NCBI RefSeq assembly: GCF_003429085.1
Contig: NZ_QVTC01000076.1
Coordinates: 1-44,013, forward strand
DNA from: Bacillus sp. V59.32b
Lineage (GTDB): Bacteria; Bacillota; Bacilli; Bacillales; DSM-1321
Reading direction: 5' to 3'
Length of the DNA: 44,013 bases
Shown here: in pieces, positions 17,869 to 25,822 of the stretch
Layout: each line of letters opens with the position of its first letter
Position numbering within the stretch: the stretch's first letter is position 1
Made by a program: the position numbers and the translations under genes
Notes under the pieces: generated by a model
Databases searched by the model: none
The model's input: the letters and a program-made list of their open reading frames with translations, nothing else
Told to the model about the DNA's origin: nothing

Positions 17869-18049
17869 TGGAAACAAAATTTGATATCTATTATCCCTAT
17901 AATACCAACAAAACTAGAACAAATCTGCAAAAATGGATAATTATTTTTTAATTATAGATTTTTATTCAAATCGAGGAAATTATTTGATGGATCCCAAGGA
18001 ATGAGTAATAAGACCTACTTGATTATATGATGGAAAAAGAGGTAATTTG

Positions 18050-18175
18050 TTGGAAGAAGGTAGACTATGCTGCCAACAAAAGAATCATCCGGACTGTTAT
18101 AAGTGTGGCTATTCTTCAGCAACATTGCCTTCAAAAAAGAGAGTCAGAAATAAGAATAAAAAGAGCGTTCTTTAA
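18050..18175 (+). CDS. Possible small Cys-rich basic protein (41 aa)
   Basis: From TTG 18050 (AGAGG seven bases upstream) the frame encodes LCCQQKNHPDCYKCGYSS and a lysine/arginine-rich tail ending KNKKSVL. The C-C-x7-C-x2-C arrangement and basic tail look like a small metal- or nucleic-acid-binding protein. An overlapping frame from ATG 18030 is also open, so reality is uncertain. It sits beside other very small genes. Confidence 0.35.
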   Translation: MEEGRLCCQQKNHPDCYKCGYSSATLPSKKRVRNKNKKSVL

Positions 18176-18317
18176 TAAACTGAAGCTGAAAAGATGATAG
18201 AAAAAATTATTATAAACGAAGAGAATCCCCTGCTAAGGGGATCTAGTGTGGGGAAACATCATAACACTTTCTGTATGGGTGAAGTCCTTAAGGGCGCATT
18301 ATTCGTTAAAGTGGTGG

Positions 18318-18497
18318 TTACTGTATTAAACAACCTTTCTCCTCTGCAATATTTACCTTCCTGCACAAACTCTCCAATTCACTAACAGTAAGCTGATAAA
18401 GCTGGGCATCCCCTTCTTTAAAAACACCGGCATGCAGCAGCTTATCAATATAACATTGTCTTAATTTATCAATCGCGTTCCGAAGTTGAATGGACAT
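18318..18497 (-). CDS. Fur-regulated basic protein A-like (FbpA family)
   Basis: 59 residues: MSIQLRNAIDKLRQCYIDKL, then LHAGVFKEGDAQLYQLTVSE, then LESLCRKVN. The FbpA-family hallmark (basic helix, KLL-x-AGV-[YF]K-x-GD-x-QLY-x-LT-x-SELE) and the 59-residue length fit. In B. subtilis FbpA belongs to the iron-sparing response that works with the small RNA FsrA. The start has AGGAGTG ten bases upstream. It is preceded in the same direction by a 45-residue gene (18 bp gap), so they are probably one transcript. I see no convincing Fur box nearby, so iron control is inferred from the family only. Confidence 0.7.
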   Translation of the reverse strand: MSIQLRNAIDKLRQCYIDKLLHAGVFKEGDAQLYQLTVSELESLCRKVNIAEEKGCLIQ

Positions 18498-18515
18498 GTT
18501 GATACACTCCTTTTT

Positions 18516-18653
18516 TTATTTATTTTGCATAATTCTTAGTAACTCATGTCCTCGGGATCCCAGGGTTTTGATTAACTCTTCATACAGCTGATCTCTCAAT
18601 ATATCCAATTGGATTATTTTTTGGGCTAACAGGATTTCTTTTCGCTGTTCCAT
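18516..18653 (-). CDS. Small helical protein (45 aa) upstream of FbpA-like gene
   Basis: 45 residues: MEQRKEILLAQKIIQLDILR, DQLYEELIKTLGSRGHELLR, IMQNK. Entirely helical by composition, with leucines at heptad-like spacing, so it may form a coiled coil or hairpin like Spo0E-type small proteins; the Spo0E SQELD signature is absent. AGAAGG lies seven bases upstream of the ATG. Tight spacing to the FbpA-like gene downstream suggests a shared role. Function not recognised. Confidence 0.6.
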   Translation of the reverse strand: MEQRKEILLAQKIIQLDILRDQLYEELIKTLGSRGHELLRIMQNK

Positions 18654-18674
18654 CTTTCAGGCCTTCTTTCTTTT

Positions 18675-18856
18675 TTAAATGATGAGCAGGAGGAAAGGAA
18701 GTATACAGGAGAGGAGGATTGCAGGGGCGGTCATGGCCATGCATCCTAATGCTCCCCAACTATACTGCCCGATACTGGAAGCTGAATCAGATAAAAAATG
18801 CTGTTACCGAGCAGGAGAAATGCGGCGATGATGGACAGCTCAATCAATAAAGGCAC
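18675..18856 (-). pseudogene. Small two-TM protein gene split by a frameshift
   Basis: From GTG 18856 (AAGGAGG upstream) the frame reads PLLIELSIIAAFLLLGNSIF and then hits a stop at 18746. One added base in the six-A run at 18793-18798 (T6 on the coding strand) joins it to a second hydrophobic frame: LSDSASSIGQYSWGALGCMA and MTAPAILLSCILPFLLLII, stopping at 18675. Joined, it is a coherent protein of about 60 residues with two membrane helices. Its stop lies 21 bp before the 45-residue gene, so all three would form one small-protein operon. Real decay, slippage or read error are all possible. Confidence 0.5.
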
Positions 18857-19226
18857 TCTAAATTTTTTACCTCCTTCACTATTTTTCCCATCATAAATAA
18901 TTTTTTAAAAGGATTCAGCAAACATGTCAGATAAATTAACATGGTTTTTTTTATAAAGATTAGAGGTATGTCAGGAAATCTTCCGAATAGCAAGGTTTTT
19001 ATAAGGGATGGGGGGAAGTGCTTGTCATTCAGCTGATCCTTTTCCACGGAGTACCTAAAGGAAATCCTATCAAAATAAAAGGCCATGTCTATTATTTGCA
19101 GCGGATAATCCGTGAATTACGAATCGTTGGCTCTTCGTTTCACTCTGAAATACCTTGATTTAAACAAGGCATCATCCACAGCATTGATTCCATATTATAT
19201 TTTTAATAAAGTTAGGTTTTTTTCGG

Positions 19227-19255
19227 TTGACAAACATGTATATACAGGATAAAAT
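19227..19255 (+). promoter_or_regulatory. Sigma-A promoter of treP
   Basis: TTGACA (19227-19232), a 17-nt spacer and TAAAAT (19250-19255). One TreR-type operator fills the spacer and one cre overlaps the -10 and start region, so both repressors would block RNA polymerase. Confidence 0.8.
19237..19246. promoter_or_regulatory. TreR operator 1
   Basis: Palindrome TGTATATACA, the core of the B. subtilis trehalose operator, located between -35 and -10. Confidence 0.75.
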
Positions 19256-19268
19256 GAAAGCGTAAACA
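19254..19268. promoter_or_regulatory. cre site 1 (CcpA)
   Basis: ATGAAAGCGTAAACA matches the WTGNAANCGNWNNCW consensus at every fixed position. Overlaps the -10 element and transcription start. Confidence 0.8.
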
Positions 19269-19274
19269 GAAACT

Positions 19275-19284
19275 TGTATATACA
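19275..19284. promoter_or_regulatory. TreR operator 2
   Basis: Second TGTATATACA, 38 bp after the first. A degenerate third version, TGTATAAATA, is at 19316-19325. Confidence 0.7.
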
Positions 19285-19294
19285 GGGGATATTT

Positions 19295-19309
19295 TTGAAA
19301 GCGTAAACA
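19295..19309. promoter_or_regulatory. cre site 2 (CcpA)
   Basis: TTGAAAGCGTAAACA, again a full cre consensus match, 41 bp after the first. The operator-plus-cre unit is thus tandemly duplicated. Confidence 0.75.
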
Positions 19310-19386
19310 GTGCCCTGTATAAATAAGGGTTTGATTATAGAAGATAAAAGAGAATTGGGTATTCCAATTTATCAGGGGGTTAAGAA

Positions 19387-20820
19387 ATGAGTAAGTATAC
19401 AGATCCTTCTAAAGACTTGCTGGAGCACATTGGTGGCAAAGAAAACATTGCCGCTGTTACCCATTGTGCAACCAGAATGCGCTTTGTTTTAAATGATCCA
19501 GATCAGGCGAATGTGGAAAAGATAGAATCGATTCCTCTTGTGAAAGGAACTTTCACACAAGCCGGACAATTCCAGGTTATCATCGGGAATGAAGTTTCAT
19601 CTTTTTATAACGATTTTGTCAAACTAGCGAACATTGATGGCACTTCTAAGGAAGAAGCAAAAGTTGCCGCAAAGCAAAATATGAACTGGCTGCAAAGAAT
19701 GATTGGCCATCTTGCGGATATCTTTACGCCATTAATTCCAGCGCTTGTCGTTGGTGGTCTGATTCTTGGATTCAGAAATGTAATCGGTGACATTAAAATG
19801 TTTGAAAATGATACAAAGGCACTGATCGAAATTTCCCAGTTCTGGGCCGGAGTCCATTCTTTCTTATGGCTGATTGGTGAAGCGATATTCCACTTCCTCC
19901 CAGTCGGAATCACATGGGCTATTACAAAGAAAATGGGAACATCTCAAATTCTTGGGATCGTTCTCGGTATCACACTTGTATCACCGCAGTTGCTTAATGC
20001 TTATGGTGTTGCTGGCGCTAAAGCTGCAGACATACCTTTCTGGGATTTCGGTTTTGCCCAGATTGATATGATCGGCTACCAGGCGCAGGTTATTCCAGCA
20101 ATCTTTGCAGGACTTCTTTTGGCTGTATTAGAACGAAAGCTTCGTGACATTGTGCCAAATTCAATCTCAATGATTGTTGTACCGTTTTTTGCACTAATTC
20201 CAACAGTATTAATTGCGCACACAATCCTTGGCCCTATCGGCTGGGAAATCGGAAAGTTCATCTCTGATATTGTTTATTCCGGGTTAACATCTGCTTTTGG
20301 CTGGTTATTTGCAGCTATCTTTGGATTTGCATATGCGCCGCTTGTTATAACGGGTTTACACCATATGACCAACGCAATTGATCTTCAGCTGATGAGTGAG
20401 CTTGGCGGGACAAATCTGTGGCCAATGATTGCATTGTCCAATATTGCCCAGGGCTCTGCGGTGCTCGCTATGATCTATATCAATAGAAAGAACGAAGAAG
20501 AAAAGCAGGTTTCCATTCCGGCCGCCATTTCTTGTTACTTAGGGGTAACAGAACCGGCTATGTTCGGTATTAACTTGAAATATGGCTTCCCGTTCTTAGC
20601 TGCCATGATCGGGTCCCTCTTTGCGGCGGTCGTATCAGTAGGAAGCAATGTTATGGCTAACTCAATTGGGGTTGGCGGACTGCCAGGAATCCTATCCATC
20701 CAGTCACAGCATATCGCAATGTTTGCTGTAGCTATGGTTGTAGCGATTGTCGTTCCGTTCGTATTGACAATCGTGTTTGCTAAAACAAACATGGGAAAAA
20801 TCTCTTTTAAGAGAAAATAA
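19387..20820 (+). CDS. treP: PTS trehalose-specific EIIBC component
   Basis: 477 residues. The EIIB domain (1-85) has the phosphorylated Cys27 in THCATRMRF. The EIIC membrane domain (about 105-470, some ten segments) includes the substrate-site region APLVITGLHHMTNAIDLQLM. No EIIA domain is attached, as usual for TreP, which borrows EIIA from the glucose permease. It imports trehalose as trehalose-6-phosphate. Identity within the sucrose/trehalose EIIBC family is supported by the TreR-type operators upstream and treR downstream. ATG preceded by CAGGGGGTTAAGAA. A terminator follows at once, and the treA gene expected next is absent. Confidence 0.9.
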   Translation: MSKYTDPSKDLLEHIGGKENIAAVTHCATRMRFVLNDPDQANVEKIESIPLVKGTFTQAGQFQVIIGNEVSSFYNDFVKLANIDGTSKEEAKVAAKQNMNWLQRMIGHLADIFTPLIPALVVGGLILGFRNVIGDIKMFENDTKALIEISQFWAGVHSFLWLIGEAIFHFLPVGITWAITKKMGTSQILGIVLGITLVSPQLLNAYGVAGAKAADIPFWDFGFAQIDMIGYQAQVIPAIFAGLLLAVLERKLRDIVPNSISMIVVPFFALIPTVLIAHTILGPIGWEIGKFISDIVYSGLTSAFGWLFAAIFGFAYAPLVITGLHHMTNAIDLQLMSELGGTNLWPMIALSNIAQGSAVLAMIYINRKNEEEKQVSIPAAISCYLGVTEPAMFGINLKYGFPFLAAMIGSLFAAVVSVGSNVMANSIGVGGLPGILSIQSQHIAMFAVAMVVAIVVPFVLTIVFAKTNMGKISFKRK

Positions 20821-20830
20821 GAAATCAGTA

Positions 20831-20868
20831 AAAAGGAGGGGGCTTGTGTTTCCCTCCTTTTCTTTATA
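20831..20868 (+). terminator. Terminator between treP and treR
   Basis: AAAAGGAGGG pairs with CCCTCCTTTT and is followed by CTTTAT. It separates treP from treR, where B. subtilis carries treA. Confidence 0.75.
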
Positions 20869-20946
20869 AACAATTTATTTTTTATACTATAATGTAAGTA
20901 GCATTCCGGATATAAATATATAATCAATGATTGGGGATTCTTTTTT

Positions 20947-21663
20947 ATGACAAACAAGTTTCTAACAATCTATAGTGACCTTGTAGCAAAAATAGAGAGC
21001 GGAGAGATTCCGCCTGCCACTCTTCTGCCGTCTGAACATGAATTAAAAGAAAGCTACAGCACGTCAAGGGAGACGATTAGAAAAGCGTTAAACCTGCTTT
21101 CGCAAAACGGATATATTCAAAAGGTAAGAGGAAAAGGGTCCATTGTGATAGACATCAGTAAGTTTGATTTCCCTGTTTCCGGTCTCGTGAGTTTTAAAGA
21201 ACTGGCTGAGAAAATGGGCAACAAACCACAAACGATTGTCAACGAACTGACTTTAATAAAGCCCGATGAATTTATCAAGCAACAGCTTCAACTGTCAAAC
21301 AAGGATCAGGTGTGGAAGGTTATCAGAACGAGGGAGATCGGCGGCAAGAAAATCATTTTAGACAAAGATTACCTGAATAAGAAGTATGTTTCGACCTTGA
21401 CAAAAGATATTTGCGAACACTCTATTTATGATTATCTGGAGAATGATTTAAGCTTAAATATTAGTTTCGCAAAAAAAGAGATTGTTGTTGAAGAACCTTC
21501 TGATGAGGACCGGACTCTTTTAGATCTGGAAGGATTTCATAATGTTGTCGTTATCAAAAATTATGTATACTTAGATAATGCGAGCCTTTTTCAATATACG
21601 GAATCCAGGCATCGACCTGATAAATTTCGCTTTGTTGATTTTGCGCGGAGAACACGTATATGA
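20947..21663 (+). CDS. treR: Trehalose operon repressor, GntR family
   Basis: 238 residues. The winged-helix HTH of GntR type (residues 5-70) contains LLPSEHELKESYSTSRETIR and KALNLLSQNGYIQKVRGKGS. The UTRA effector domain (about 90-236) ends YTESRHRPDKFRFVDFARR, the TreR-characteristic tail. In B. subtilis TreR represses treP and is released by trehalose-6-phosphate. Two TGTATATACA operators in front of treP are its likely targets. GGGGA lies about ten bases before the ATG. Terminated by a hairpin at 21705. Confidence 0.92.
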   Translation: MTNKFLTIYSDLVAKIESGEIPPATLLPSEHELKESYSTSRETIRKALNLLSQNGYIQKVRGKGSIVIDISKFDFPVSGLVSFKELAEKMGNKPQTIVNELTLIKPDEFIKQQLQLSNKDQVWKVIRTREIGGKKIILDKDYLNKKYVSTLTKDICEHSIYDYLENDLSLNISFAKKEIVVEEPSDEDRTLLDLEGFHNVVVIKNYVYLDNASLFQYTESRHRPDKFRFVDFARRTRI

Positions 21664-21704
21664 GACTCACTAAAAATGATTGAATTAGAATACTATCAAA
21701 TCGA

Positions 21705-21728
21705 ACTCGTCAATATGACGAGTTTTTT
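21705..21728 (+). terminator. Terminator of treR
   Basis: Perfect stem ACTCGTCA / TGACGAGT with a 3-nt loop, then TTTTTTG. Confidence 0.85.
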
Positions 21729-21830
21729 GTTTGTATATAAAAACACATTAGATAAACAATTTGTTGTATAATGGAATAAAAAATAATACTAAAGACCTAA
21801 AATCATCCTGGGATAAGAGGAGTCTGCTTT

Positions 21831-22859
21831 ATGTTTAAAGAATTCCAACAGCTGAAAAGAAGAATATATTTAGTGGTATTTCCTTTGTTTAGCTTATCTC
21901 TATTAGTCAATCAGTTTCACTATAGGCATAGTGATTCAACCTTACACTTTGAAGATAAATTAAAAGACTACCTTATGTTATCTTGGTTTTTAATCGGATT
22001 TTTGTTATTAATGATAAAGAAGAGTTCGCTTAGGACGGTCGAACTTATAACGCTGGGTCTAGTACCAATCATTCTTTTTATATATCTGCGCCATATTTTA
22101 TTCGTTGAAATTCCTCGTGAAGATGTGTTAGATTCAGGTACGTTTTTGTTTTGGGCTCCCTTTTTATTCATTGCCATTTTTATATCGCTCCCTAAGAAAC
22201 AAGCTTTAATTTATGCATTAAGCATCCAAACAGTAAATTTAGTGATGACCTTTTTTGCATATTGGCAATTTCAATATCCTGACGATACAACAAGAATTCT
22301 CTTCAATTTTTTTATTTCCCAATACGTGTTTATTTTTGCGATGTTTTATTTCCAGGAACTTTTTAAGGTCTTTCTAAAAAATCGGGAGCTGGAGGATATG
22401 GCGAGTACTGATTATTTAACGGGTCTCCCAAATAGACGGAAAATCGATCAAATATTAAATAAGCAATTCCGTAATGGGAAAGCTTTTTCGATTATTTTGC
22501 TTGATATCGATCATTTTAAGGCGATCAATGATAAGTATGGGCATGATATTGGCGATTCGGTACTGAAAAAAATTTCATCCTTATTAAGTGCGCACAAAAA
22601 GGATCAACATTTCTTAGGAAGATGGGGTGGAGAGGAGTTTATCATGATTGTAACCGGCGGGACCAATACGGAAGAGGAGGCAGAGCGAATACGCTCGATT
22701 ATTGAAGCTCATCTGTTTATGGATGTTCAAACGGTTACGGCCAGTTTTGGAATCGCTACATATGAACAAGGTGATGATAAACGCTCTTTGCTTAACCGTG
22801 CCGATTCTGCCCTTTACTTATCAAAAGAAAACGGGCGGAACCGGGTGTCTGTTTTGTAG
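21831..22859 (+). CDS. Membrane-bound diguanylate cyclase (GGDEF)
   Basis: 342 residues. Six hydrophobic segments lie in residues 10-180, followed by a GGDEF domain (about 188-340): DYLTGLPNRRKID, LLDIDHFKAINDKYGHDIGD, and the active-site GGEEF at 266-270. It should make c-di-GMP from two GTP. The product-inhibition I-site (RxxD five residues before the motif) reads KDQH here, so feedback inhibition is probably absent. The membrane part has no ligand-binding domain I recognise. AGAGGAG lies ten bases upstream. Genes for a PilZ-type protein and a chemoreceptor occur about 5-6 kb further on and may use the same signal. Confidence 0.9.
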   Translation: MFKEFQQLKRRIYLVVFPLFSLSLLVNQFHYRHSDSTLHFEDKLKDYLMLSWFLIGFLLLMIKKSSLRTVELITLGLVPIILFIYLRHILFVEIPREDVLDSGTFLFWAPFLFIAIFISLPKKQALIYALSIQTVNLVMTFFAYWQFQYPDDTTRILFNFFISQYVFIFAMFYFQELFKVFLKNRELEDMASTDYLTGLPNRRKIDQILNKQFRNGKAFSIILLDIDHFKAINDKYGHDIGDSVLKKISSLLSAHKKDQHFLGRWGGEEFIMIVTGGTNTEEEAERIRSIIEAHLFMDVQTVTASFGIATYEQGDDKRSLLNRADSALYLSKENGRNRVSVL

Positions 22860-22895
22860 AAATTTAGCCTAATTTGCCTGTTTGACAGCTTAAAC

Positions 22896-22961
22896 ATGAC
22901 ATTTATCATATACGCTGCATGACACGTATGTCTTCAAAAATCTATTTCGATTACTTATCAT
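22896..22961 (+). promoter_or_regulatory. Candidate DesR sites and promoter of the desaturase gene
   Basis: Two ATGACA-led inverted motifs lie in tandem 23 bp apart: ATGACATTTATCAT (22896-22909) and ATGACACGTATGTC (22919-22932). They end directly before a poor -35 (TTCAAA, 22933-22938), a 17-nt spacer and TATCAT (22956-22961). Activator sites abutting a weak -35 are what DesR control of des would need. Inferred from spacing and symmetry. TTGACA at 22882 could be an alternative promoter. Confidence 0.5.
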
Positions 22962-22998
22962 TAATCATAACAATGAATGAGGAAGGGAAATAGATAAA

Positions 22999-23988
22999 AT
23001 GAGCGAAAATAATGTAAAAAGCTTAAGAAAGCATGTAGCCCCATTTGAAAAATCGGATACAAAGAACAGTGTTAGGCAACTCATTAATACCATGGTTCCT
23101 TTTTTTATGCTATGGTATCTTGCTTATCAAAGCCTGTCCATTTCTTATTTCCTGACGCTTGGATTGGCAGTGATTGCCGCAGGATTTCTGGTGCGGATTT
23201 TCATTATTTTTCATGATTGCTGCCACTACTCTTTCTTTAGGAACCGGAAGGCCAACAGAATACTTGGAACGTTCACCGGCATATTAACTCTTTTCCCGTA
23301 TAGCCAATGGCAGCACGAGCACTCTGTCCACCATGCAACAAGCAGCAACCTGGATAAGCGAGGTACCGGGGATATATGGGTGCTGACGGTGGATGAATAT
23401 AGGGAAGCGTCCATTTGGATGCGACTGGCTTATCGTTTGTACCGAAACCCGTTCGTCATGTTTGGCTTGGGTCCAATCTATGTTTTCCTTATTACAAACA
23501 GGTTTAACAGAAAAGGTGCAAGATTGAAGGAGCGGCTGAATACTTATCTGACAAATGTCGCGATCGTTGCTTTGGTAGTCGTGTTAGGACTGACGCTCGG
23601 ATGGGAATCATTCCTTTTAGTGCAAGTGCCGATTTTTTGGATTTCAGGCGCTGCCGGGATCTGGCTTTTTTACGTCCAGCACACCTTTGAGGATGCCTAT
23701 TTTGAAGAAGATAAGGACTGGGAATATGTAAAAGCAGCGGTTGAAGGGAGTTCCTACTACAAGCTTCCGAAACTACTGCAATGGCTCACAGGAAATATCG
23801 GTTACCATCACGTACACCATTTAAGCCCGAGGGTCCCTAACTATAAGCTTGAAGCGGCTCACAATAACACTCAGCCTTTGCAGAATGTACCGACTATCAG
23901 TCTGGCAACCAGCTTGAGTTCACTTAAATTCCGCCTATGGGACGAGCAAAAGAAGAAATTCGTGGGATATAAAGAGATTAAGTCGTAA
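22999..23988 (+). CDS. des: Acyl-lipid fatty acid desaturase
   Basis: 329 residues, membrane-bound di-iron desaturase. Three histidine boxes are intact: HDCCH (72-76), HEHSVHH (106-112) and HHVHH (270-274), plus HTFED at 228. Four membrane segments fit the family. In B. subtilis Des inserts a delta-5 double bond into membrane phospholipid acyl chains after cold shock, using ferredoxin or flavodoxin. GAGGAAGGG stands before the ATG. It is followed by desK and desR in the same direction (93 bp gap), the standard membrane-fluidity circuit. Confidence 0.93.
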   Translation: MSENNVKSLRKHVAPFEKSDTKNSVRQLINTMVPFFMLWYLAYQSLSISYFLTLGLAVIAAGFLVRIFIIFHDCCHYSFFRNRKANRILGTFTGILTLFPYSQWQHEHSVHHATSSNLDKRGTGDIWVLTVDEYREASIWMRLAYRLYRNPFVMFGLGPIYVFLITNRFNRKGARLKERLNTYLTNVAIVALVVVLGLTLGWESFLLVQVPIFWISGAAGIWLFYVQHTFEDAYFEEDKDWEYVKAAVEGSSYYKLPKLLQWLTGNIGYHHVHHLSPRVPNYKLEAAHNNTQPLQNVPTISLATSLSSLKFRLWDEQKKKFVGYKEIKS

Positions 23989-24080
23989 GTGGATCAGATT
24001 TGATTGCAGGACAGTTGGGATGACTGTGATAAAATAGCAAAGAGTGTTAATATCTAATACCAAAAAAAGAGGTTTCGAAC

Positions 24081-25217
24081 ATGCTGAAAAGGTATATGAT
24101 ATTCCTGAAAAGCACCGGGATATCGCCCTATATATGGGCGGTCCTGAGCATTTTACCGTTCTATTTTATATTTGAATCTTCCTCCACGACTGAAATCATC
24201 GTAGGAATTTTATTGACAATCTTATTCTTTTTCTTTTACGGCGTAGCTTTTATATCGAACGGATGGGTTGTTTATATATGGACGATTCTATTGATCGGTA
24301 TATCGGTTGCATCGACAAGCCTGTTCAACTATGTGTATTTTGCCTTTTATATTGCCTACTTTATCGGAAATATTAAGGGCCGCTATCCGTTTATCACACT
24401 GTATATTATTCATTTAGTAAGCACATCCGTCTCAATCAACCTTAATGTCGTTCTACAGGATGACCAGTTCTTAAAGCAATTGCCATTTGTCGTGATCATT
24501 TGGATAAGTGTCATCCTTCTCCCATTCAGCATTCGGAATCGGAATGAGATGGGACAGCTTGAAGAAAAACTGGAAGATGCCAACAATCGGATTTCTGAGT
24601 TGGGAAAGCTTGAGGAGCGTCAGCGGATTGCCCGCGATCTTCATGATACACTCGGACAAAAGCTTTCCCTTATTGGACTAAAGAGCGATTTGGCCAGTAA
24701 ATTAGTTTACAATGACCCCGAGCAAGCACGAGATGAATTGAAGGATGTTCAGCAGACCGCTAGAACAGCATTGAATGAAGTAAGGAAGATGGTGTCGCAA
24801 ATGCGTGGCATCCGATTGAAAGAAGAAATCATTCGTGTCAAACAAATCCTTAAAGCAGCTGAGATTGAGTTTGTAGGGGAGGAGGAAATAGCTTTAACGA
24901 ATGTTTCCTTGTTGACTGAGAATATTCTAAGTATGTGTTTGAAAGAAGCGGTGACAAATGTTGTCAAACACAGCGGAGCCTCAATGTGCCATATCTCGAT
25001 CGGGCAATCGTGGAACGAAATTGTCATTACTGTTAGGGATAACGGAGTCGGCAGCGTGACGGAAAACGACTTTACAAAAGGAAACGGTCTGATTGGAATG
25101 AAGGAACGCCTGGAATTCGTCAATGGCAGCCTCGAGATTATCGCTCAAGAAGGGACAACATTACTCATAAAAGTCCCAAATGATGTAAAGCAGACAGATA
25201 AGGAGGAGCTTAAATGA
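24081..25217 (+). CDS. desK: DesK membrane-fluidity sensor histidine kinase
   Basis: 378 residues. Four to five transmembrane helices lie in residues 15-155, then a coiled linker (QLEEKLEDANNRISELGKLE), the HisKA_3 dimerisation helix with phospho-acceptor His188 in ARDLHDTLGQ (same position number as in B. subtilis DesK), and an HATPase_c domain (N-box LKEAVTNVVKHS, G-box DNGVGS, GNGLIGMKERLE). At low temperature a thicker, more ordered membrane switches it to kinase mode, phosphorylating DesR. The stop overlaps the desR start by 4 nt (ATGA). Confidence 0.93.
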   Translation: MLKRYMIFLKSTGISPYIWAVLSILPFYFIFESSSTTEIIVGILLTILFFFFYGVAFISNGWVVYIWTILLIGISVASTSLFNYVYFAFYIAYFIGNIKGRYPFITLYIIHLVSTSVSINLNVVLQDDQFLKQLPFVVIIWISVILLPFSIRNRNEMGQLEEKLEDANNRISELGKLEERQRIARDLHDTLGQKLSLIGLKSDLASKLVYNDPEQARDELKDVQQTARTALNEVRKMVSQMRGIRLKEEIIRVKQILKAAEIEFVGEEEIALTNVSLLTENILSMCLKEAVTNVVKHSGASMCHISIGQSWNEIVITVRDNGVGSVTENDFTKGNGLIGMKERLEFVNGSLEIIAQEGTTLLIKVPNDVKQTDKEELK

Positions 25218-25813
25218 TTCGAATTGTCATTGCTGAAGATCAGCGAATGCTATTGGGAGCTTTAGGTTCACTGCTCAATTTGGAAGAGGATATGGAGGTC
25301 GTTGGAAAGGCGAGTAATGGGGAAGAAGCCATTAGTCTTGTCCAGCGATATCAGCCGGATGTGTGTATCATGGATATTGAAATGCCTGGAAAAAATGGTC
25401 TTGAGGCGGCGGAAGAACTGAGAGGGCTAGGCTGTAAAGTCATCATATTAACAACCTTTGCCCGTTCAGGTTACTTCCAACGCGCGTTAAAAGCAGGGGT
25501 AAGCGGCTATTTACTAAAGGATGGCCCTAGCGAAGAGCTGGCGAGCTCAATCCGCAGCGTTAAGGCAGGCAGGAGAATCTACGCACCAGAACTCATGGAT
25601 GATATATACAGTGAAGAAAATCCTCTTACCGAACGGGAGCGGGAAGTATTAGAACTGATTGCCGATGGAAAAAACACAAAAGAAATTGCTGACCAACTTA
25701 GGCTAAAAACGGGAACGGTACGAAATTATATTTCAATGATCTTAGATAAGCTGGAAGTAAAGAACCGGATAGAAGCGATTACTCAATCCAAAGAAAAGGG
25801 ATGGTTTAAGTAG
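25214..25813 (+). CDS. desR: DesR response regulator (NarL/LuxR type)
   Basis: 199 residues. Receiver domain (1-118) with acidic pocket EDQ at 8-10, phospho-acceptor Asp54 in CIMDIEMPG, Thr in ILTTFA, and Lys in LLKDG. LuxR-type HTH (about 135-198): LTEREREVLELIADGKNTKE, IADQLRLKTGTVRNYISMIL. Phosphorylated DesR activates the desaturase promoter. Starts inside the desK stop codon, so translation is coupled. It ends 9 bp before a convergent minus-strand gene. Confidence 0.94.
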   Translation: MIRIVIAEDQRMLLGALGSLLNLEEDMEVVGKASNGEEAISLVQRYQPDVCIMDIEMPGKNGLEAAEELRGLGCKVIILTTFARSGYFQRALKAGVSGYLLKDGPSEELASSIRSVKAGRRIYAPELMDDIYSEENPLTEREREVLELIADGKNTKEIADQLRLKTGTVRNYISMILDKLEVKNRIEAITQSKEKGWFK

Positions 25814-25822
25814 TCTCTTTTT

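Noticed and set aside
16700-18000. PlcR box (TATGNAN4TNCATA) near the regulator and peptide genes
   Set aside because: No match by eye on either strand; the operator of this regulator must differ or be elsewhere.
18844-19086. 80-codon minus-strand frame upstream of the small two-TM gene
   Set aside because: No ribosome site at its start and no recognisable composition; it ends inside the leader of the next small gene. It may be the untranslated leader of that operon.
4459-19100. Second copy of the tmRNA 3' end as attR
   Set aside because: I looked for GGGTTCGACTCCCACC-like sequence downstream and found no convincing copy on either strand; an alignment search could find a degenerate one.
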